From assembly GCF_023016805.1 (NCBI RefSeq), contig NZ_JALKCH010000001.1:428396-492395 (forward strand): a DNA stretch of 64,000 bases, written 5' to 3'. The DNA comes from Ancylobacter crimeensis. Its GTDB lineage: Bacteria; Pseudomonadota; Alphaproteobacteria; Rhizobiales; Xanthobacteraceae. Below are positions 35,529 through 46,344 of this stretch, one piece after another (the first letter of the stretch is position 1; each line of letters starts with the position of its first letter). The translations under genes were made by a program, and so were the position numbers. The notes below the pieces were generated by a model. That model saw nothing but the letters and a program-made list of their open reading frames with translations. It was not told the origin of the DNA and did not search any database.

Positions 35529-37763
35529 ATGGGCGAGAGAGCGAATCCTCCCGATGGGGGCAACATCGAGCCGGTTGGGTTGAAGGCGGCGCTGGAAGAG
35601 CGCTACCTCGCCTATGCGCTGTCCACCATCATGCATCGCGCCCTGCCGGATGCGCGTGACGGCCTCAAGCCCGTGCATCGGCGCATCCTCTATGGCATGC
35701 GGCTGCTGCGGCTCGACCCCGGCACCGCGTTCCGCAAATGCGCGAAGATCGTCGGCGACGTGATGGGCTCGTTCCATCCGCACGGCAACCAGGCGATCTA
35801 TGATGCGCTGGTGCGGCTCGCGCAGGATTTCGCCCAGCGTTATCCGCTGGTCGACGGGCAGGGCAATTTCGGCAATATCGACGGCGACAATGCCGCGGCC
35901 GAACGCTACACCGAAGCGCGCATGACCGATGTCGCCCGGCTGATGCTGGACGGCATCGACGAGGACGCGGTCGATTTCCGCCCGAACTATGACGGCACCA
36001 CGGAAGAGCCCGCGGTAATGCCCGCCGCCTTCCCGAACCTGCTTGCCAACGGTTCGACCGGCATCGCGGTGGGCATGGCGACCTCGATCCCGCCGCACAA
36101 CGCGGCCGAGCTGATCGAGGCCGCGCTGCACCTGATCGACCACCCCGACGCCACCACCGACACGCTGCTGACCTTCGTGAAGGGCCCGGACTTTCCGACG
36201 GGCGGCGTCATCATCGACCCGCCTTCGGTGATCGCGGACGCCTATGCCACCGGTCGCGGCGGCTTCCGCCTGCGCGCCCGCTGGCACAAGGAAGAGACCG
36301 GCCGCGGTTCCTATGTCGTGGTCGTGACCGAGATTCCCTATTCGATCCCGAAATCGCGCCTCGTCGAGAAGATCGCCGATCTGCTCAACGAGAAGAAGCT
36401 CCCTCTGCTCGCCGATGTGCGCGACGAATCCGCAGAGGACGTGCGCCTCGTGCTGGAGCCGCGCACCCGCACCGTCGATGCCGAGCTGATGATGGCGAGC
36501 CTGTTCAAGCTCACCGAGCTCGAGACCCGCTTCCCGCTGAACATGAACGTGCTGGTCGGCGGGCAGGTGCCGAAGATCGTCAGCCTCGGGGAAGCGCTGC
36601 GCGAATGGCTGGACCATCGTCGCGAGGTGCTGGTGCGCCGCTCCCGCTTCCGGCTCGGCCAGATCGAGCATCGGCTGGAGGTGCTGGGCGGTTATCTGGT
36701 CGCCTATCTCAACCTCGACGAGGTCATCCGCATCATCCGCGAGGAGGACGAACCAAAGCCCGTGCTGATGGCGACCTTCGAGCTGACCGACGTGCAGGCC
36801 GAAGCCATCCTCAACATGCGGCTGCGCAGCCTGCGCAAGCTCGAGGAATTCGAGATCCGCAAGGAGCATGACGGGCTCACCGAGGAAAAGGCCGGCATCG
36901 AGGCGCTGCTCGCGTCCGACGTGAAGCAATGGAAGACCATTGCCTGGCAGCTCAAGGAGGTACACAGGCAGTTCGGCCCCGATACCGAGATCGGCCGCCG
37001 CCGCACCGGCTTCGGCGAGTCCGCCGCCCATGACGCCGACGCGGTCAGCGAGGCGCTGGTGGAGCGCGAGCCGATCACCGTCGTGGTGTCGCAGAAGGGC
37101 TGGATCCGCGCGCTGAAGGGCCATGTCGCCGACCTGTCCGGCCTCGGCTTCAAGAGCGATGACGCGTTGAAGATCGCCTTCTTCGCCGAAACCACCTCGA
37201 AGCTGCTGGTCTTCGCCACCAATGGCCGCTTCTACACGCTGGATGCCTCCAGGCTGCCGGGCGGCCGCGGCCATGGCGAGCCGCTGAGGCTCAGCATCGA
37301 CCTCGAGCAGGAGGGCGATGTGGTGGACGTCTTCCCCTATCAGGGCGGGCGCCGCCTGCTGGTGGTGGCGAAGGAAGGGCGCGGCTTCGTGGTGCCGGAG
37401 GACGAGGTGCTCGGCACCACCCGCAAGGGCAAGCAGGTGCTCGGCGTCGATGCGCAGGAGGCCTGCGCCGTGGTGCCGGCAGCGGGCGACACGGTCGCGG
37501 TGATCGGCGAGAACCGCAAGCTGCTGCTCTTCCCCCTCTCGCAGGTGCCGGAAATGGTGCGCGGGCGCGGCGTCCGGCTGCAGCGCTACAAGGACGGTGC
37601 GCTGTCCGACATCAAGGTGTTCACGCTGGCCGACGGCCTCACCTGGACCGACACCTCCGCGCGCACCTGGACGGTGACGGACCTCGCCGAATGGCAGGGC
37701 GACCGCGCCACCGCCGGCCGCCTCCCGCCCAAGGGCTTCCCGAGGAACAACCGCTTCGGATGA
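35529..37763 (+). CDS. parC: DNA topoisomerase IV subunit A
   Basis: The DNA cleavage/rejoining subunit that decatenates daughter chromosomes with ParE. The 744 residues show [20 protein letters not shown] near residue 40, the active-site Tyr in AERYTEARM (near residue 127), the tower and coiled-coil regions, and a C-terminal domain with only loosely GyrA-box-like repeats, which separates it from GyrA. ATG 35529 is preferred over the overlapping TTG. Confidence 0.95.
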   Translation: MGERANPPDGGNIEPVGLKAALEERYLAYALSTIMHRALPDARDGLKPVHRRILYGMRLLRLDPGTAFRKCAKIVGDVMGSFHPHGNQAIYDALVRLAQDFAQRYPLVDGQGNFGNIDGDNAAAERYTEARMTDVARLMLDGIDEDAVDFRPNYDGTTEEPAVMPAAFPNLLANGSTGIAVGMATSIPPHNAAELIEAALHLIDHPDATTDTLLTFVKGPDFPTGGVIIDPPSVIADAYATGRGGFRLRARWHKEETGRGSYVVVVTEIPYSIPKSRLVEKIADLLNEKKLPLLADVRDESAEDVRLVLEPRTRTVDAELMMASLFKLTELETRFPLNMNVLVGGQVPKIVSLGEALREWLDHRREVLVRRSRFRLGQIEHRLEVLGGYLVAYLNLDEVIRIIREEDEPKPVLMATFELTDVQAEAILNMRLRSLRKLEEFEIRKEHDGLTEEKAGIEALLASDVKQWKTIAWQLKEVHRQFGPDTEIGRRRTGFGESAAHDADAVSEALVEREPITVVVSQKGWIRALKGHVADLSGLGFKSDDALKIAFFAETTSKLLVFATNGRFYTLDASRLPGGRGHGEPLRLSIDLEQEGDVVDVFPYQGGRRLLVVAKEGRGFVVPEDEVLGTTRKGKQVLGVDAQEACAVVPAAGDTVAVIGENRKLLLFPLSQVPEMVRGRGVRLQRYKDGALSDIKVFTLADGLTWTDTSARTWTVTDLAEWQGDRATAGRLPPKGFPRNNRFG

Positions 37764-38225
37764 GGCGGGACCGGGAGGCGGGATCGCGGCGGCGCGCAGA
37801 TGTCCGCCACGCGAGCGAACGGTGAGGTGAGCGACGGCGACGGGTAGGCGTCCCCGTCGCGCGCGGCTCTTGCACGGGAGCGACCCGCTGAGGGAAGGAC
37901 AGGGCGGCTCGAAGGATCTTGAAGCCACACTGTTTGAAGCCTCGTCCCGGTGCGGCGGCGGCCTAGCCCCGGGATGGGTTCGCGGGAGGCTACTAGAGAC
38001 CTTCGCGGCACAAGGAGGTGATTGGCGCGGCGACGAGGCGGTTCACACGATCAGGATCTGGTCGCGCGGCCACGAGGGTTCGCCGCGGCCACGAGGGTTC
38101 GCTACGTGGCGTTCACACGGCCGGCAGTCGGGGTTGTGCGGCCATCAGGCCTTCGCGCCGCCCGGCATCGGCGCGAATAGACCGCATCGTTGGCCGCGGG
38201 ATGCGAGCCGGGCGATGGAAGGGCG
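37764..38225. other. Intergenic region between convergent parC and bpt
   Basis: About 460 bases with no recognisable gene. It holds a perfect 19-bp tandem duplication (listed separately). A strong terminator was not identified. Confidence 0.45.
38065..38102. repeat. Perfect 19-bp tandem duplication
   Basis: The unit cgcggccacgagggttcgc occurs twice head to tail with no mismatch (38065-38083 and 38084-38102) in the non-coding gap after parC. It looks like a recent slippage duplication. Confidence 0.8.
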
Positions 38226-38975
38226 CTACTCGTCCACTCGTTGCCAGCCATGCGGGGCGAGGCGCTCCTGCGGCATGAAACGGCGCTTGTAGTCCATCTT
38301 CGGCGAGCCATCGACCCAATAGCCGAGATAGACGTAGGGAAGCCCCATCTCGCGGGCCTTGCTTACATGGTCGAGGATGAGGAAGGTGCCGAGCGAGCGG
38401 GCCGGCGCGTCCGGCTCGTAGAACGAGTAGACCATGGAAAGTCCGTCGGCGAGGATGTCGGTCAGCGCCACGGCGTGGAGCGGGCCCTGTCCCCGGCCGT
38501 TGATCGCGGTGTCCGGTCCGCGCCGGCGATACTCGATGAGGCGGGTGCGGACATGGCTGTCCTCCACCATCATCGCATAGTCCAGCACCGTCATGTCGGC
38601 CATGCCGCCATCGCTGTGGCGGCTGTCGAGATAGGCGCGGAACAGGGAATATTGCTCGGCGGTGGGCACCGGCCCGCGCATGTCGCCGATCAGGTCGTCA
38701 TTCTCCTTCCGCACCCGGCGGAAGCCGCGCGTCTCGCGGAAATCGGCCACTGGAATGCGCACCGAGACGCAGGCCCGGCAGAACTCGCAGGCCGGGCGAT
38801 AGGCGATGGACTGGCTGCGGCGGAAACCGCCATGGGTCAGCACGTCGTTGAGATGTCCCGCCCGCTCGCCCACCAGATGGGTGAATACCTTCCGCTCCTC
38901 CCGGCCCGGCAGATAAGGGCACGGGGAGGGGGCTGTCAGGTAGAATTGCGGTGTGTCGCGGGGATGCTCGGTCAC
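38226..38975 (-). CDS. bpt: Aspartate/glutamate leucyltransferase (Bpt)
   Basis: Transfers Leu from Leu-tRNA to N-terminal Asp or Glu of proteins, marking them for ClpS/ClpAP (N-degron pathway). From GTG 38975 it has 249 residues. Landmarks are [20 protein letters not shown], the Cys motif [14 protein letters not shown], and [19 protein letters not shown] C-terminal residues. The open frame continues upstream without protein-like character, so GTG is the likely start. Confidence 0.93.
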   Translation of the reverse strand: MTEHPRDTPQFYLTAPSPCPYLPGREERKVFTHLVGERAGHLNDVLTHGGFRRSQSIAYRPACEFCRACVSVRIPVADFRETRGFRRVRKENDDLIGDMRGPVPTAEQYSLFRAYLDSRHSDGGMADMTVLDYAMMVEDSHVRTRLIEYRRRGPDTAINGRGQGPLHAVALTDILADGLSMVYSFYEPDAPARSLGTFLILDHVSKAREMGLPYVYLGYWVDGSPKMDYKRRFMPQERLAPHGWQRVDE

Positions 38976-39115
38976 GGCACTGCCATTGCCTCGGGAGACG
39001 ACAGGATTGCGCGGCGGACCCCGCTCCGTCAAAGGCTCTTTCGCATCATCGCTGCGGCATGGGCGCTGATATCGCGGGCAGGTGGTACGCGAAAGGAAGC
39101 CTTCGCGCGCGCGGG

Positions 39116-39676
39116 CTAGCGATAGCGGCGCAACGCCTCGGCCCGGCCCTCGGCGTTGATCACCACGGTACCGATGATGAAGTCGTGCAGCATGCGGCGG
39201 CGGCGGTTGAAGAGCGGCACCAGCACCACGAGCGGCGAGAGCATGGTGACCGAGACCCAATAGAGCACCACGCTCATCACCGCGAGCAACGCCGTCATGG
39301 GGGCGCCGTCCATGCAGCGCATCTCAAGGCCAACCATGCGCATACCGATCGTCGCGCCATGCGGCCCGCCGAGGGTGAGGCCGGTGTAGATGAGGCCCCA
39401 CAACAGGAAGGCGGGGCTCAGCAGGGCGAAGAGGTGCCAGCCGAGACCAAAGGTGATGAAGCCGAGGATGAAGATCAGCACCGAGGCGGCGACGATCGGC
39501 GCGCCGATGATGACGAGATCGACCAGAAAGGCGAGCAGACGGCGCGAGAGCACGCCGTGAAAATATTCCGGCTGAACCCGCGGGTCGTAGACATAGGGCG
39601 CAGAGCCGGCGGGCTCGCCGCCGCCATAGGACCGGCTGCCGGACGCCCGGCTGTCATAATCGCGGCTGTCATACAT
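39116..39676 (-). CDS. RDD family membrane protein
   Basis: A 186-residue protein from ATG 39676 (aggag site). A Tyr/Ser/Gly-rich cytoplasmic N terminus is followed by the RDD domain with several transmembrane helices ([21 protein letters not shown] and others). The family's first Arg and Asp appear in [15 protein letters not shown] and the later motif in [14 protein letters not shown]. Role uncertain; transport of small ions or solutes has been suggested for the family. It lies between ilvA and bpt. Confidence 0.9.
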   Translation of the reverse strand: MYDSRDYDSRASGSRSYGGGEPAGSAPYVYDPRVQPEYFHGVLSRRLLAFLVDLVIIGAPIVAASVLIFILGFITFGLGWHLFALLSPAFLLWGLIYTGLTLGGPHGATIGMRMVGLEMRCMDGAPMTALLAVMSVVLYWVSVTMLSPLVVLVPLFNRRRRMLHDFIIGTVVINAEGRAEALRRYR

Positions 39677-39803
39677 GGTCGGCGGCTCCTGTTCCGCTGC
39701 GAGACGTAGGAAGCCGTCGCCATGCCGACAAGGGGAAGACAAAGCGGAAGGCGAGGGAGGTGCCTCCCGCTCCCGCCCCGCTCCCGCCTTCGTCCAGCCG
39801 GTC

Positions 39804-41030
39804 TCAGCCGCCCGCCTGCCAGTCCACCCGCACCACGTCCATACCCTCGGTGAGCAGCGCGCGGTGCACCTCCTCGGCATGCTGGCGGTCGCGCGTTTCC
39901 ACCGTCACGTCGAGCCGCGCGCCCTTGGCGTGCACGTCGAGGAAATGGCGCTTGTGCTCCACCTCCAGGATGTTGGCGCCGAGCCGGCCGAGCAGGGTGG
40001 AGATGATGCCGAGCTCGCCGGGGCGATCCAGCATGGAGAAGCGGAAGGAGACGATGCGCTCCTCGCGCTCCAGCTCGCGCAGCATGATCGAGGCGACGAT
40101 GCGCGGGTCGATATTGCCGCCGGAGACGACGAGGCCGACATTGCGGCCTCGATAGCGGTCCGGCTCGGCCAGCAGCGCGGCAAGGCCGGCGGCGCCGGCG
40201 CCTTCCGCCAGCGTCTTCTGCTGGGTGAGGAAGATGTTGACGGCGCGCTCGAAGGTCGGCTCGTCGATCAGCACCACATCGGCCACCAGCGCGGAGACGA
40301 TCTCGCGGGTCAGCGAACCGACATTCTTCACCGCGATGCCTTCGGCCAGCGTCGCGCCGCCGCAGGGCAGGTTTCGTTGGCGCAGCGCGTTCCACATCGC
40401 CGGGAACAGCATGGTCTCGACGCCGACGATCTCGATCTCCGGCTTCAGGGCCTTGGCGGCGACCGCCATGCCGGAGATGAGCCCGCCCCCGCCCACCGGC
40501 ACCACCAGCGTGTCGAGGTCGGGCGCATCCTCCAGCATCTCGGCGGCCACCGAGCCCTGTCCGGCGATGACATGGGCGTCGTCGAAAGGGTGCACCCAGA
40601 CGAGGCCCTCGGCGCGGGCGAGGCGGTCCGCCTCCTCGCTGGCCTCCGCCACGCCCTCGCCATGCAGCACCACGCGCGCGCCATGGGCACGGGTGGCGGC
40701 CACCTTCACGATGGGGGTGTGCTGGGGCATCACGATGGTGGCGCGGATGCCGAGACGGGCGGCGTGATAGGCCACGGCCTGCGCATGGTTGCCGGCCGAC
40801 ATGGCGACGACGCCGCGGCCGCGCTCTTCCGCCGAGAGGCTGGCGAGCTTCACGAGGGCCCCGCGCTCCTTGAAGCTCGCGGTGACCTGCAGGTTCTCGT
40901 ACTTGACGAAAACATGCGCGCCGGTAATCGCCGACAGCCGCGGGGCGGGCAGGGTCGGGGTCCGCAGCACCGCACCGGTGAGGAGGTGACGGGCGGCGGC
41001 GATATCGGCAGGCGAGACGGGCAGGGTCAT
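39804..41030 (-). CDS. ilvA: Threonine ammonia-lyase
   Basis: Converts threonine to 2-oxobutanoate, the first step of isoleucine synthesis. The 408-residue PLP enzyme has the Schiff-base Lys in TASFKERGA (near residue 54), the glycine loop PVGGGGLISG, and one C-terminal ACT domain starting near residue 325 (SMLDRPGELGIISTLLGRLG). This single-ACT form can be biosynthetic or catabolic. It starts 7 bases after the permease-like gene upstream, suggesting co-transcription. Confidence 0.93.
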   Translation of the reverse strand: MTLPVSPADIAAARHLLTGAVLRTPTLPAPRLSAITGAHVFVKYENLQVTASFKERGALVKLASLSAEERGRGVVAMSAGNHAQAVAYHAARLGIRATIVMPQHTPIVKVAATRAHGARVVLHGEGVAEASEEADRLARAEGLVWVHPFDDAHVIAGQGSVAAEMLEDAPDLDTLVVPVGGGGLISGMAVAAKALKPEIEIVGVETMLFPAMWNALRQRNLPCGGATLAEGIAVKNVGSLTREIVSALVADVVLIDEPTFERAVNIFLTQQKTLAEGAGAAGLAALLAEPDRYRGRNVGLVVSGGNIDPRIVASIMLRELEREERIVSFRFSMLDRPGELGIISTLLGRLGANILEVEHKRHFLDVHAKGARLDVTVETRDRQHAEEVHRALLTEGMDVVRVDWQAGG

Positions 41031-41037
41031 GACGGGC

Positions 41038-42369
41038 TCAAAATTCGCGCGGCGTCGGGGCTGCCCGGTTGAGCAGCCCTCCCGGCCGCAGCACGAGGAA
41101 GGCGATCAGTAGCGAATAGATCACCACGTCGCGATACACGATATTGAAGGTGGACGACCAGAGCGTTTCGACCCCGGCGACCAGAATGGCGCCAAGAAAA
41201 GCGCCCGGCACCGAGCCTATGCCTCCGATCACCGCGGCGATCAGCGCCTTCAGCCCCAAAGAAAGGCCGGCGCCGGGCGAGATGGTACCATAGGCGAGCA
41301 CCGTCATGGTGCCGGCAAGGCCGACGGCCGCCCCCGAAATGAGGAAGGAGAGGCTGGTGAGGCGCGGCGCGTTGACGCCGAGGAGCTCGGCCATCTGCGG
41401 ATCCTGGGCATAGGCGCGCCAGTCCCGGCCGAAGCGGGTGAAGCCCATCAGCGCCATCAGTGCCGAGGCGCCGGTGAAGCCGAGCCCGGTCGCCAGCATC
41501 TGCGCCGGAGTGACGGTGGCGATGAAGACGTCTGCGGTGCCGGCAAGCGGCATCGGCAGGTTCATCAGCGGCGGCAGCCAGTTCTCGCGCAGCGGGGTGG
41601 TGATGCGCAGCAGTTCCGAGAGCACGATGCCCACCGCGACGGTCGCGATCAGCACCGGCTGGGGCGAGCGCATGCGGGCGGTGAGCGGCAGCACCACCCA
41701 ATGGCCGAGCGCGGCATTCATGAGCGCCGCGCCGAGGATGCCGGCGGTGAAGGCGAGCAGCAGCCCGATGCCGGAAATGCCGCCGGCGAGGACCGTTCCC
41801 ACCCCGATCAGCATGAGGGTGCCGGCATAGACCGCGATTTCGCCGAAGGCGAGATTGACGCGGCGGGTGAGACCGTAGACGAGCGCGAAGGCGGTGGCGA
41901 TCAGCCCGTAGACGCCGGCGAGCGTCATGCCGTTGAGCACCTGCTGCAGCCAATAGGCGAGGTGGCCGTCGAGCGGGAGCAGGGCGCCCATGATGCGGCG
42001 GTCGACGTGCTCGGGCAGCCACCAGCGCTTCAGGATGTAGAGCTTCACGTCGCTCAGCCCGCCGCGTTCGGTATCGACCGCGGAAAGATCGAAGCGTGCC
42101 GCGCCCTGCGTCCCGGCGAAGCGGCAGATGATCCATTCGGGGCGCGCGCCATCGGCATCGCGCACCACATAGGACAGGCGCAGCGCCGCCTCGCCGTCGA
42201 GCGGGCGCAGGCTGTTCTCGCGGATGGTGGCGTCGTCGTCGTCATGGAGGGCCGCCGCGACGGCCCGGCAGATCGAGGCCTGATCGGCGTCGATCACGCT
42301 GCCGCAGGCGGAGAGCGCCACGGACAGCAGGAGGATGAGCAGCGCGGGGAGGGCGGGTGCGCGTTCCAT
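41038..42369 (-). CDS. LivH-like ABC permease with a lipoprotein-like N-terminal extension
   Basis: A 443-residue protein. Residues 1-22 form a lipoprotein-type signal with a lipobox (ALSAC, Cys22). Residues ~24-125 are a soluble domain. From residue ~133 to the end is a multi-helix permease of the branched-chain amino acid type (NLAFGEIAVYAG near residue 170; AAVIGGIGSVPGAFLGAILV near the end). No partner LivM, ATPase or binding protein is adjacent. It sits 22 bases downstream of hemB and 7 bases upstream of ilvA. A role in branched-chain or related amino acid uptake is inferred from the permease half only. Confidence 0.82.
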   Translation of the reverse strand: MERAPALPALLILLLSVALSACGSVIDADQASICRAVAAALHDDDDATIRENSLRPLDGEAALRLSYVVRDADGARPEWIICRFAGTQGAARFDLSAVDTERGGLSDVKLYILKRWWLPEHVDRRIMGALLPLDGHLAYWLQQVLNGMTLAGVYGLIATAFALVYGLTRRVNLAFGEIAVYAGTLMLIGVGTVLAGGISGIGLLLAFTAGILGAALMNAALGHWVVLPLTARMRSPQPVLIATVAVGIVLSELLRITTPLRENWLPPLMNLPMPLAGTADVFIATVTPAQMLATGLGFTGASALMALMGFTRFGRDWRAYAQDPQMAELLGVNAPRLTSLSFLISGAAVGLAGTMTVLAYGTISPGAGLSLGLKALIAAVIGGIGSVPGAFLGAILVAGVETLWSSTFNIVYRDVVIYSLLIAFLVLRPGGLLNRAAPTPREF

Positions 42370-42391
42370 CGCCCGCGCCCGCCGGCGCGGC

Positions 42392-43513
<1,122 letters not shown>

Positions 43514-43746
43514 TCATATTCAGGTGATCCTGAAGGGCGGACGCTTCGTCAGAACTGAAGTATTTCCGATGTGGACGGCTGCGCGCACGGGACGAGGTGC
43601 CGCCGCGCGGATCCGTCGCACTCTGTTGCGATTCCATATCAGGACGTACCGGCACATGCGGAGGGCCTTTTGCGGGCTTCCGCGCCCTTCCATTACGGGA
43701 TAAGCCGGCTCAAGGGTTTGATCCAGCGCAGCACCGGAGCGAGGGC

Positions 43747-44844
43747 ATGAGCGAAGGCGGCATCGGCGAAGGCGGGGCCGACATCGGTATCCGCTTCGAG
43801 GTCCGGGGCAGGGCCGGCATCATCACGCTGGACCGCCCACGGGCGCTGAACGCGCTGACCCACGAGATGATTCGGCTCATGCTGGCCGCGCTCGCCAGCT
43901 ACGCTGCGGACGAGCAGGTGCAGACGGTCGTGGTGCACTCCTCCAGCGAGCGGGCCTTCTGCGCGGGCGGCGACGTGCGCCACATGGCGGAGCTGGCACG
44001 CAGCGGGCAGAGGGACGCGGCCCGGGCCTTCTGGCGCGACGAATATACGCTCAACCACGCCACCGCGATCTTCCCGAAGCCCTATGTCTCGCTGGTCGAT
44101 GGCTATTGCTTCGGCGGAGGCTTCGGCATTTCCGGCCATGGCCGCTACCGCGTCGCCGGCGAGAGGCTCGGCTTTGCCATGCCCGAGGTTGCGATCGGGC
44201 TCTTCCCGGATGTCGGCGCCACTCACGTGCTGCCGCGGCTACCGGGATGGTCCGGCACCTTCCTCGCCCTGACCGGCGCGCGCATCGGCATGCCGGACGC
44301 AATGGCGCTCGGTCTCTACACACATCACGTCCCGGTCGAGCGCTGGCCGGACCTGATCGAGGCCTTCGCCGCGGGGGACGAGGCGGGCGCGACGCTGGAT
44401 CGCTTCGCGGTGGTGCCGCCCGAACCGACGCTGGGTCCGCTCTATGCGGAGATCGACCGGATCTTCGCCGGCGGCACGATTCCGGCCATCGTCGCCGCGC
44501 TGGAACATGCGGCGCGCGGCACCGGCCCGCTGGCGGAGTTCGCCGCGGCCCAGCTCGCCACGATCCGCCGGGTGTCACCGACCAGCGTGTTCATCGCTTT
44601 CGAGCAGATGGCACGCGGCGGCGGGCTCGATCTGGCGGCGTGCCTCGTGCGCGAGTTCCGGGTGGTGAGCCGGGTGCTGGCGGGGCATGATTTCTATGAG
44701 GGCGTGCGTGCTGTATTGATCGACAAGGACCAGACCCCGCGCTGGACCCCGGACCGGCTCGAAGCGGTCGATCCCGCGACCATCGCGCCGTTGTTCGACA
44801 TGCCGCTTCCCGACGAGCTTGTGCTGCCCACCTTCGACGCCTGA
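43747..44844 (+). CDS. Enoyl-CoA hydratase/isomerase family, 3-hydroxyisobutyryl-CoA hydrolase-like
   Basis: A 365-residue crotonase-fold protein. Length, the GYCFGGGFGISGHGRYRVA oxyanion region, AMPEVAIGLFPDVGATHVL and the C-terminal extension (SPTSVFIAFEQM, RVLAGHDFYEGVRAVLIDKD) match 3-hydroxyisobutyryl-CoA hydrolases of valine breakdown rather than simple enoyl-CoA hydratases. An alternative specificity cannot be excluded. ATG 43747 follows a ggagcgaggg site. No other valine-catabolic gene is next to it. Confidence 0.88.
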   Translation: MSEGGIGEGGADIGIRFEVRGRAGIITLDRPRALNALTHEMIRLMLAALASYAADEQVQTVVVHSSSERAFCAGGDVRHMAELARSGQRDAARAFWRDEYTLNHATAIFPKPYVSLVDGYCFGGGFGISGHGRYRVAGERLGFAMPEVAIGLFPDVGATHVLPRLPGWSGTFLALTGARIGMPDAMALGLYTHHVPVERWPDLIEAFAAGDEAGATLDRFAVVPPEPTLGPLYAEIDRIFAGGTIPAIVAALEHAARGTGPLAEFAAAQLATIRRVSPTSVFIAFEQMARGGGLDLAACLVREFRVVSRVLAGHDFYEGVRAVLIDKDQTPRWTPDRLEAVDPATIAPLFDMPLPDELVLPTFDA

Positions 44845-44867
44845 GACACCAAAAGACGCCTCCCGAT

Positions 44868-45299
44868 ATGATGACATCGCTCGATCCCTATGACGGCGCC
44901 CTCGGCGCGAGCGCGACCCGCATGAGCCCCTGGCAGATGCGTGTGCTGCTCTATCTGCGCCTGCTCGCCGGCTTCCTGCTGCTGAAGACGGTCTATAGCT
45001 GGACGCTCATCTGCGGGGTGTGGGACGGCGAGACGAGCCGCTTCGAGATGCTCTCCACCGCCGCGCGCTCCGCGGTGATCTGGGCGGCGATCATGAACCC
45101 CGTCGCTGCGGTGGGCCTCTGGCTCGGTGCGGCCTGGGGCGTGGTGCTGTGGCTGGTCGCGACCATGGTGCAGATCATGATCAACGCCTCCGCGCCCGAA
45201 GGTGTCGGCAGCCTCTATGTGGTGGCGGCGGTCGAAGGATTGCTGATCGCCATTTACGGTTTCCTCGCCTGGAAGGCGGGGCAGGAGCTGGAGGACTGA
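44868..45299 (+). CDS. DUF6163-like membrane protein
   Basis: A 143-residue inner-membrane protein with about four hydrophobic helices (VLLYLRLLAGFLLLKTVYSW, VIWAAIMNPVAAVGLWLG, VVLWLVATMVQIMI, VVAAVEGLLIAIYGFLAW). It resembles the DUF6163 family seen next to ldtR in Hyphomicrobiales. Function unknown. It begins 23 bases after the hydrolase gene and ends ~185 bases before ldtR. Confidence 0.8.
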   Translation: MMTSLDPYDGALGASATRMSPWQMRVLLYLRLLAGFLLLKTVYSWTLICGVWDGETSRFEMLSTAARSAVIWAAIMNPVAAVGLWLGAAWGVVLWLVATMVQIMINASAPEGVGSLYVVAAVEGLLIAIYGFLAWKAGQELED

Positions 45300-45453
45300 G
45301 CGGCGGGGCCGCGGGTTTTCCGGGCAAGCCTCTGGGCAGGCGACTCTTTCCGCAGCGTGAGGGTTTCGCGTTAACCGGCCGTCAACGCTTTTTGCTCACC
45401 GATGATTCATCCTTCCGCTTAAGCCGTCCTTGACCCGGCGCGAGTCATAAATC

Positions 45454-45478
45454 CCTCGAATGAAAATAAAATTCGAGG
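45454..45478. promoter_or_regulatory. Inverted repeat over the ldtR ribosome-binding region
   Basis: A perfect 8-bp inverted repeat (cctcgaat / attcgagg) around a 9-nt A-rich spacer, ending 6 bases before the ldtR ATG. It could be an operator for the MarR-type LdtR (autoregulation), or an RNA hairpin hiding the gagg ribosome-binding site. A near-match to a CtrA site (TTAA-N7-TCAA, 45371-45385) lies further upstream. Confidence 0.55.
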
Positions 45479-45484
45479 CGTTTC

Positions 45485-45997
45485 ATGAGGCAGTCGGCAC
45501 AGGCGGCGAAGGCTCGCCCGCTCGAGGACCCCTTCGAGGATATCCGCCCGCTCTACATCGAGGCGCTCACCTTGGTGGAGCGCCTGCACCGGCGCCTGCT
45601 CGACGTGGTGAAGGACGAGTTCGACCGGCGCCGCCGCGATGACGTCAACGCGGTGCAGGCGCTTCTGCTCTACAATATCGGCGACTCGGAGCTGACCGCG
45701 GGCGAGCTGCGCACGCGCGGCTATTATCTCGGCTCGAACGTCTCCTATAACCTCAAGAAGCTGGTCGAGCTCGGCTATCTCGATCACCAGCGCTCCCGCA
45801 TCGACCGCCGCGCCGTCCGTATCCAGCTCACCGAGCGCGGGCGGGAGGTGCGCGACATCGTCGAGAGCGTCTATGCCAAGCACATCGCAACCATCGAGCA
45901 GATCGGCGGTATCGGCGCGCAGGATTTTAGCGTGCTCAACAAGGCGCTGAACCGGCTGGAGCGGTTCTGGACCGATCAGGTGCTGTACCGGCTCTGA
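45485..45997 (+). CDS. ldtR: Winged-helix transcriptional regulator LdtR (MarR family)
   Basis: A 170-residue MarR-type dimeric regulator. The wHTH region contains VQALLLYNIGDSELTAGELRTRGY, recognition-helix residues LGSNVSYNLKKLVELGYLD, and a wing with RSRIDRRAVRIQLTERG. This sequence style matches LdtR, which controls L,D-transpeptidase and osmotic-stress genes in Rhizobium relatives and Liberibacter. An ldt gene is not seen nearby in this window. Confidence 0.88.
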   Translation: MRQSAQAAKARPLEDPFEDIRPLYIEALTLVERLHRRLLDVVKDEFDRRRRDDVNAVQALLLYNIGDSELTAGELRTRGYYLGSNVSYNLKKLVELGYLDHQRSRIDRRAVRIQLTERGREVRDIVESVYAKHIATIEQIGGIGAQDFSVLNKALNRLERFWTDQVLYRL

Positions 45998-46029
45998 GCG
46001 GGGAAGGCGATGTTGCGCTGCTCAACGGC

Positions 46030-46190
46030 GTTGCCCTTCCACGAATCGTCACGGCCAGGCGTGTCCCGGCCATCCACGCCTTCGACCGGGCGGGGCGTGG
46101 GAGAGATGTGGGTGCCCGGCCTTCGCCGGGCATGAGGGCCATTTGTCTCGGTTCGTCATCCCGGACGGCAAAGGGCCGATCCGGGATCGT
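46030..46190. repeat. REP-like palindromic intergenic elements
   Basis: The 347-base gap between ldtR and the convergent amidohydrolase gene holds at least two hairpins: tgcccggc-cttc-gccgggca at 46113-46132 (perfect 8-bp stem) and atcccgga/tccgggat at 46158-46187 with an inner cggc/gccg stem. The flanks (gtgtcccggccatccacgcc) are typical of alphaproteobacterial REP/BIME repeats. They may also act as a transcription end for the converging genes. Confidence 0.65.
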
Positions 46191-46344
46191 CGGCGACCGG
46201 GTGCGCTTCCTTCGCGCCGGGTGCGTGCAGGCATTGCGGAAAGGCCCGCACGCACCGGCTCTGAGTTGGGCTTCGGCCAGATGACGCGGCGGCGATGACG
46301 GCGGCAGGAGACGGGCAAGAGCCGCACCGGGCGTGCGCCGCCTC

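Noticed and set aside
35382..37928. 848-codon open frame antisense to parC
   Set aside because: Opposite a complete topoisomerase IV subunit A; no ribosome-binding site or domain.
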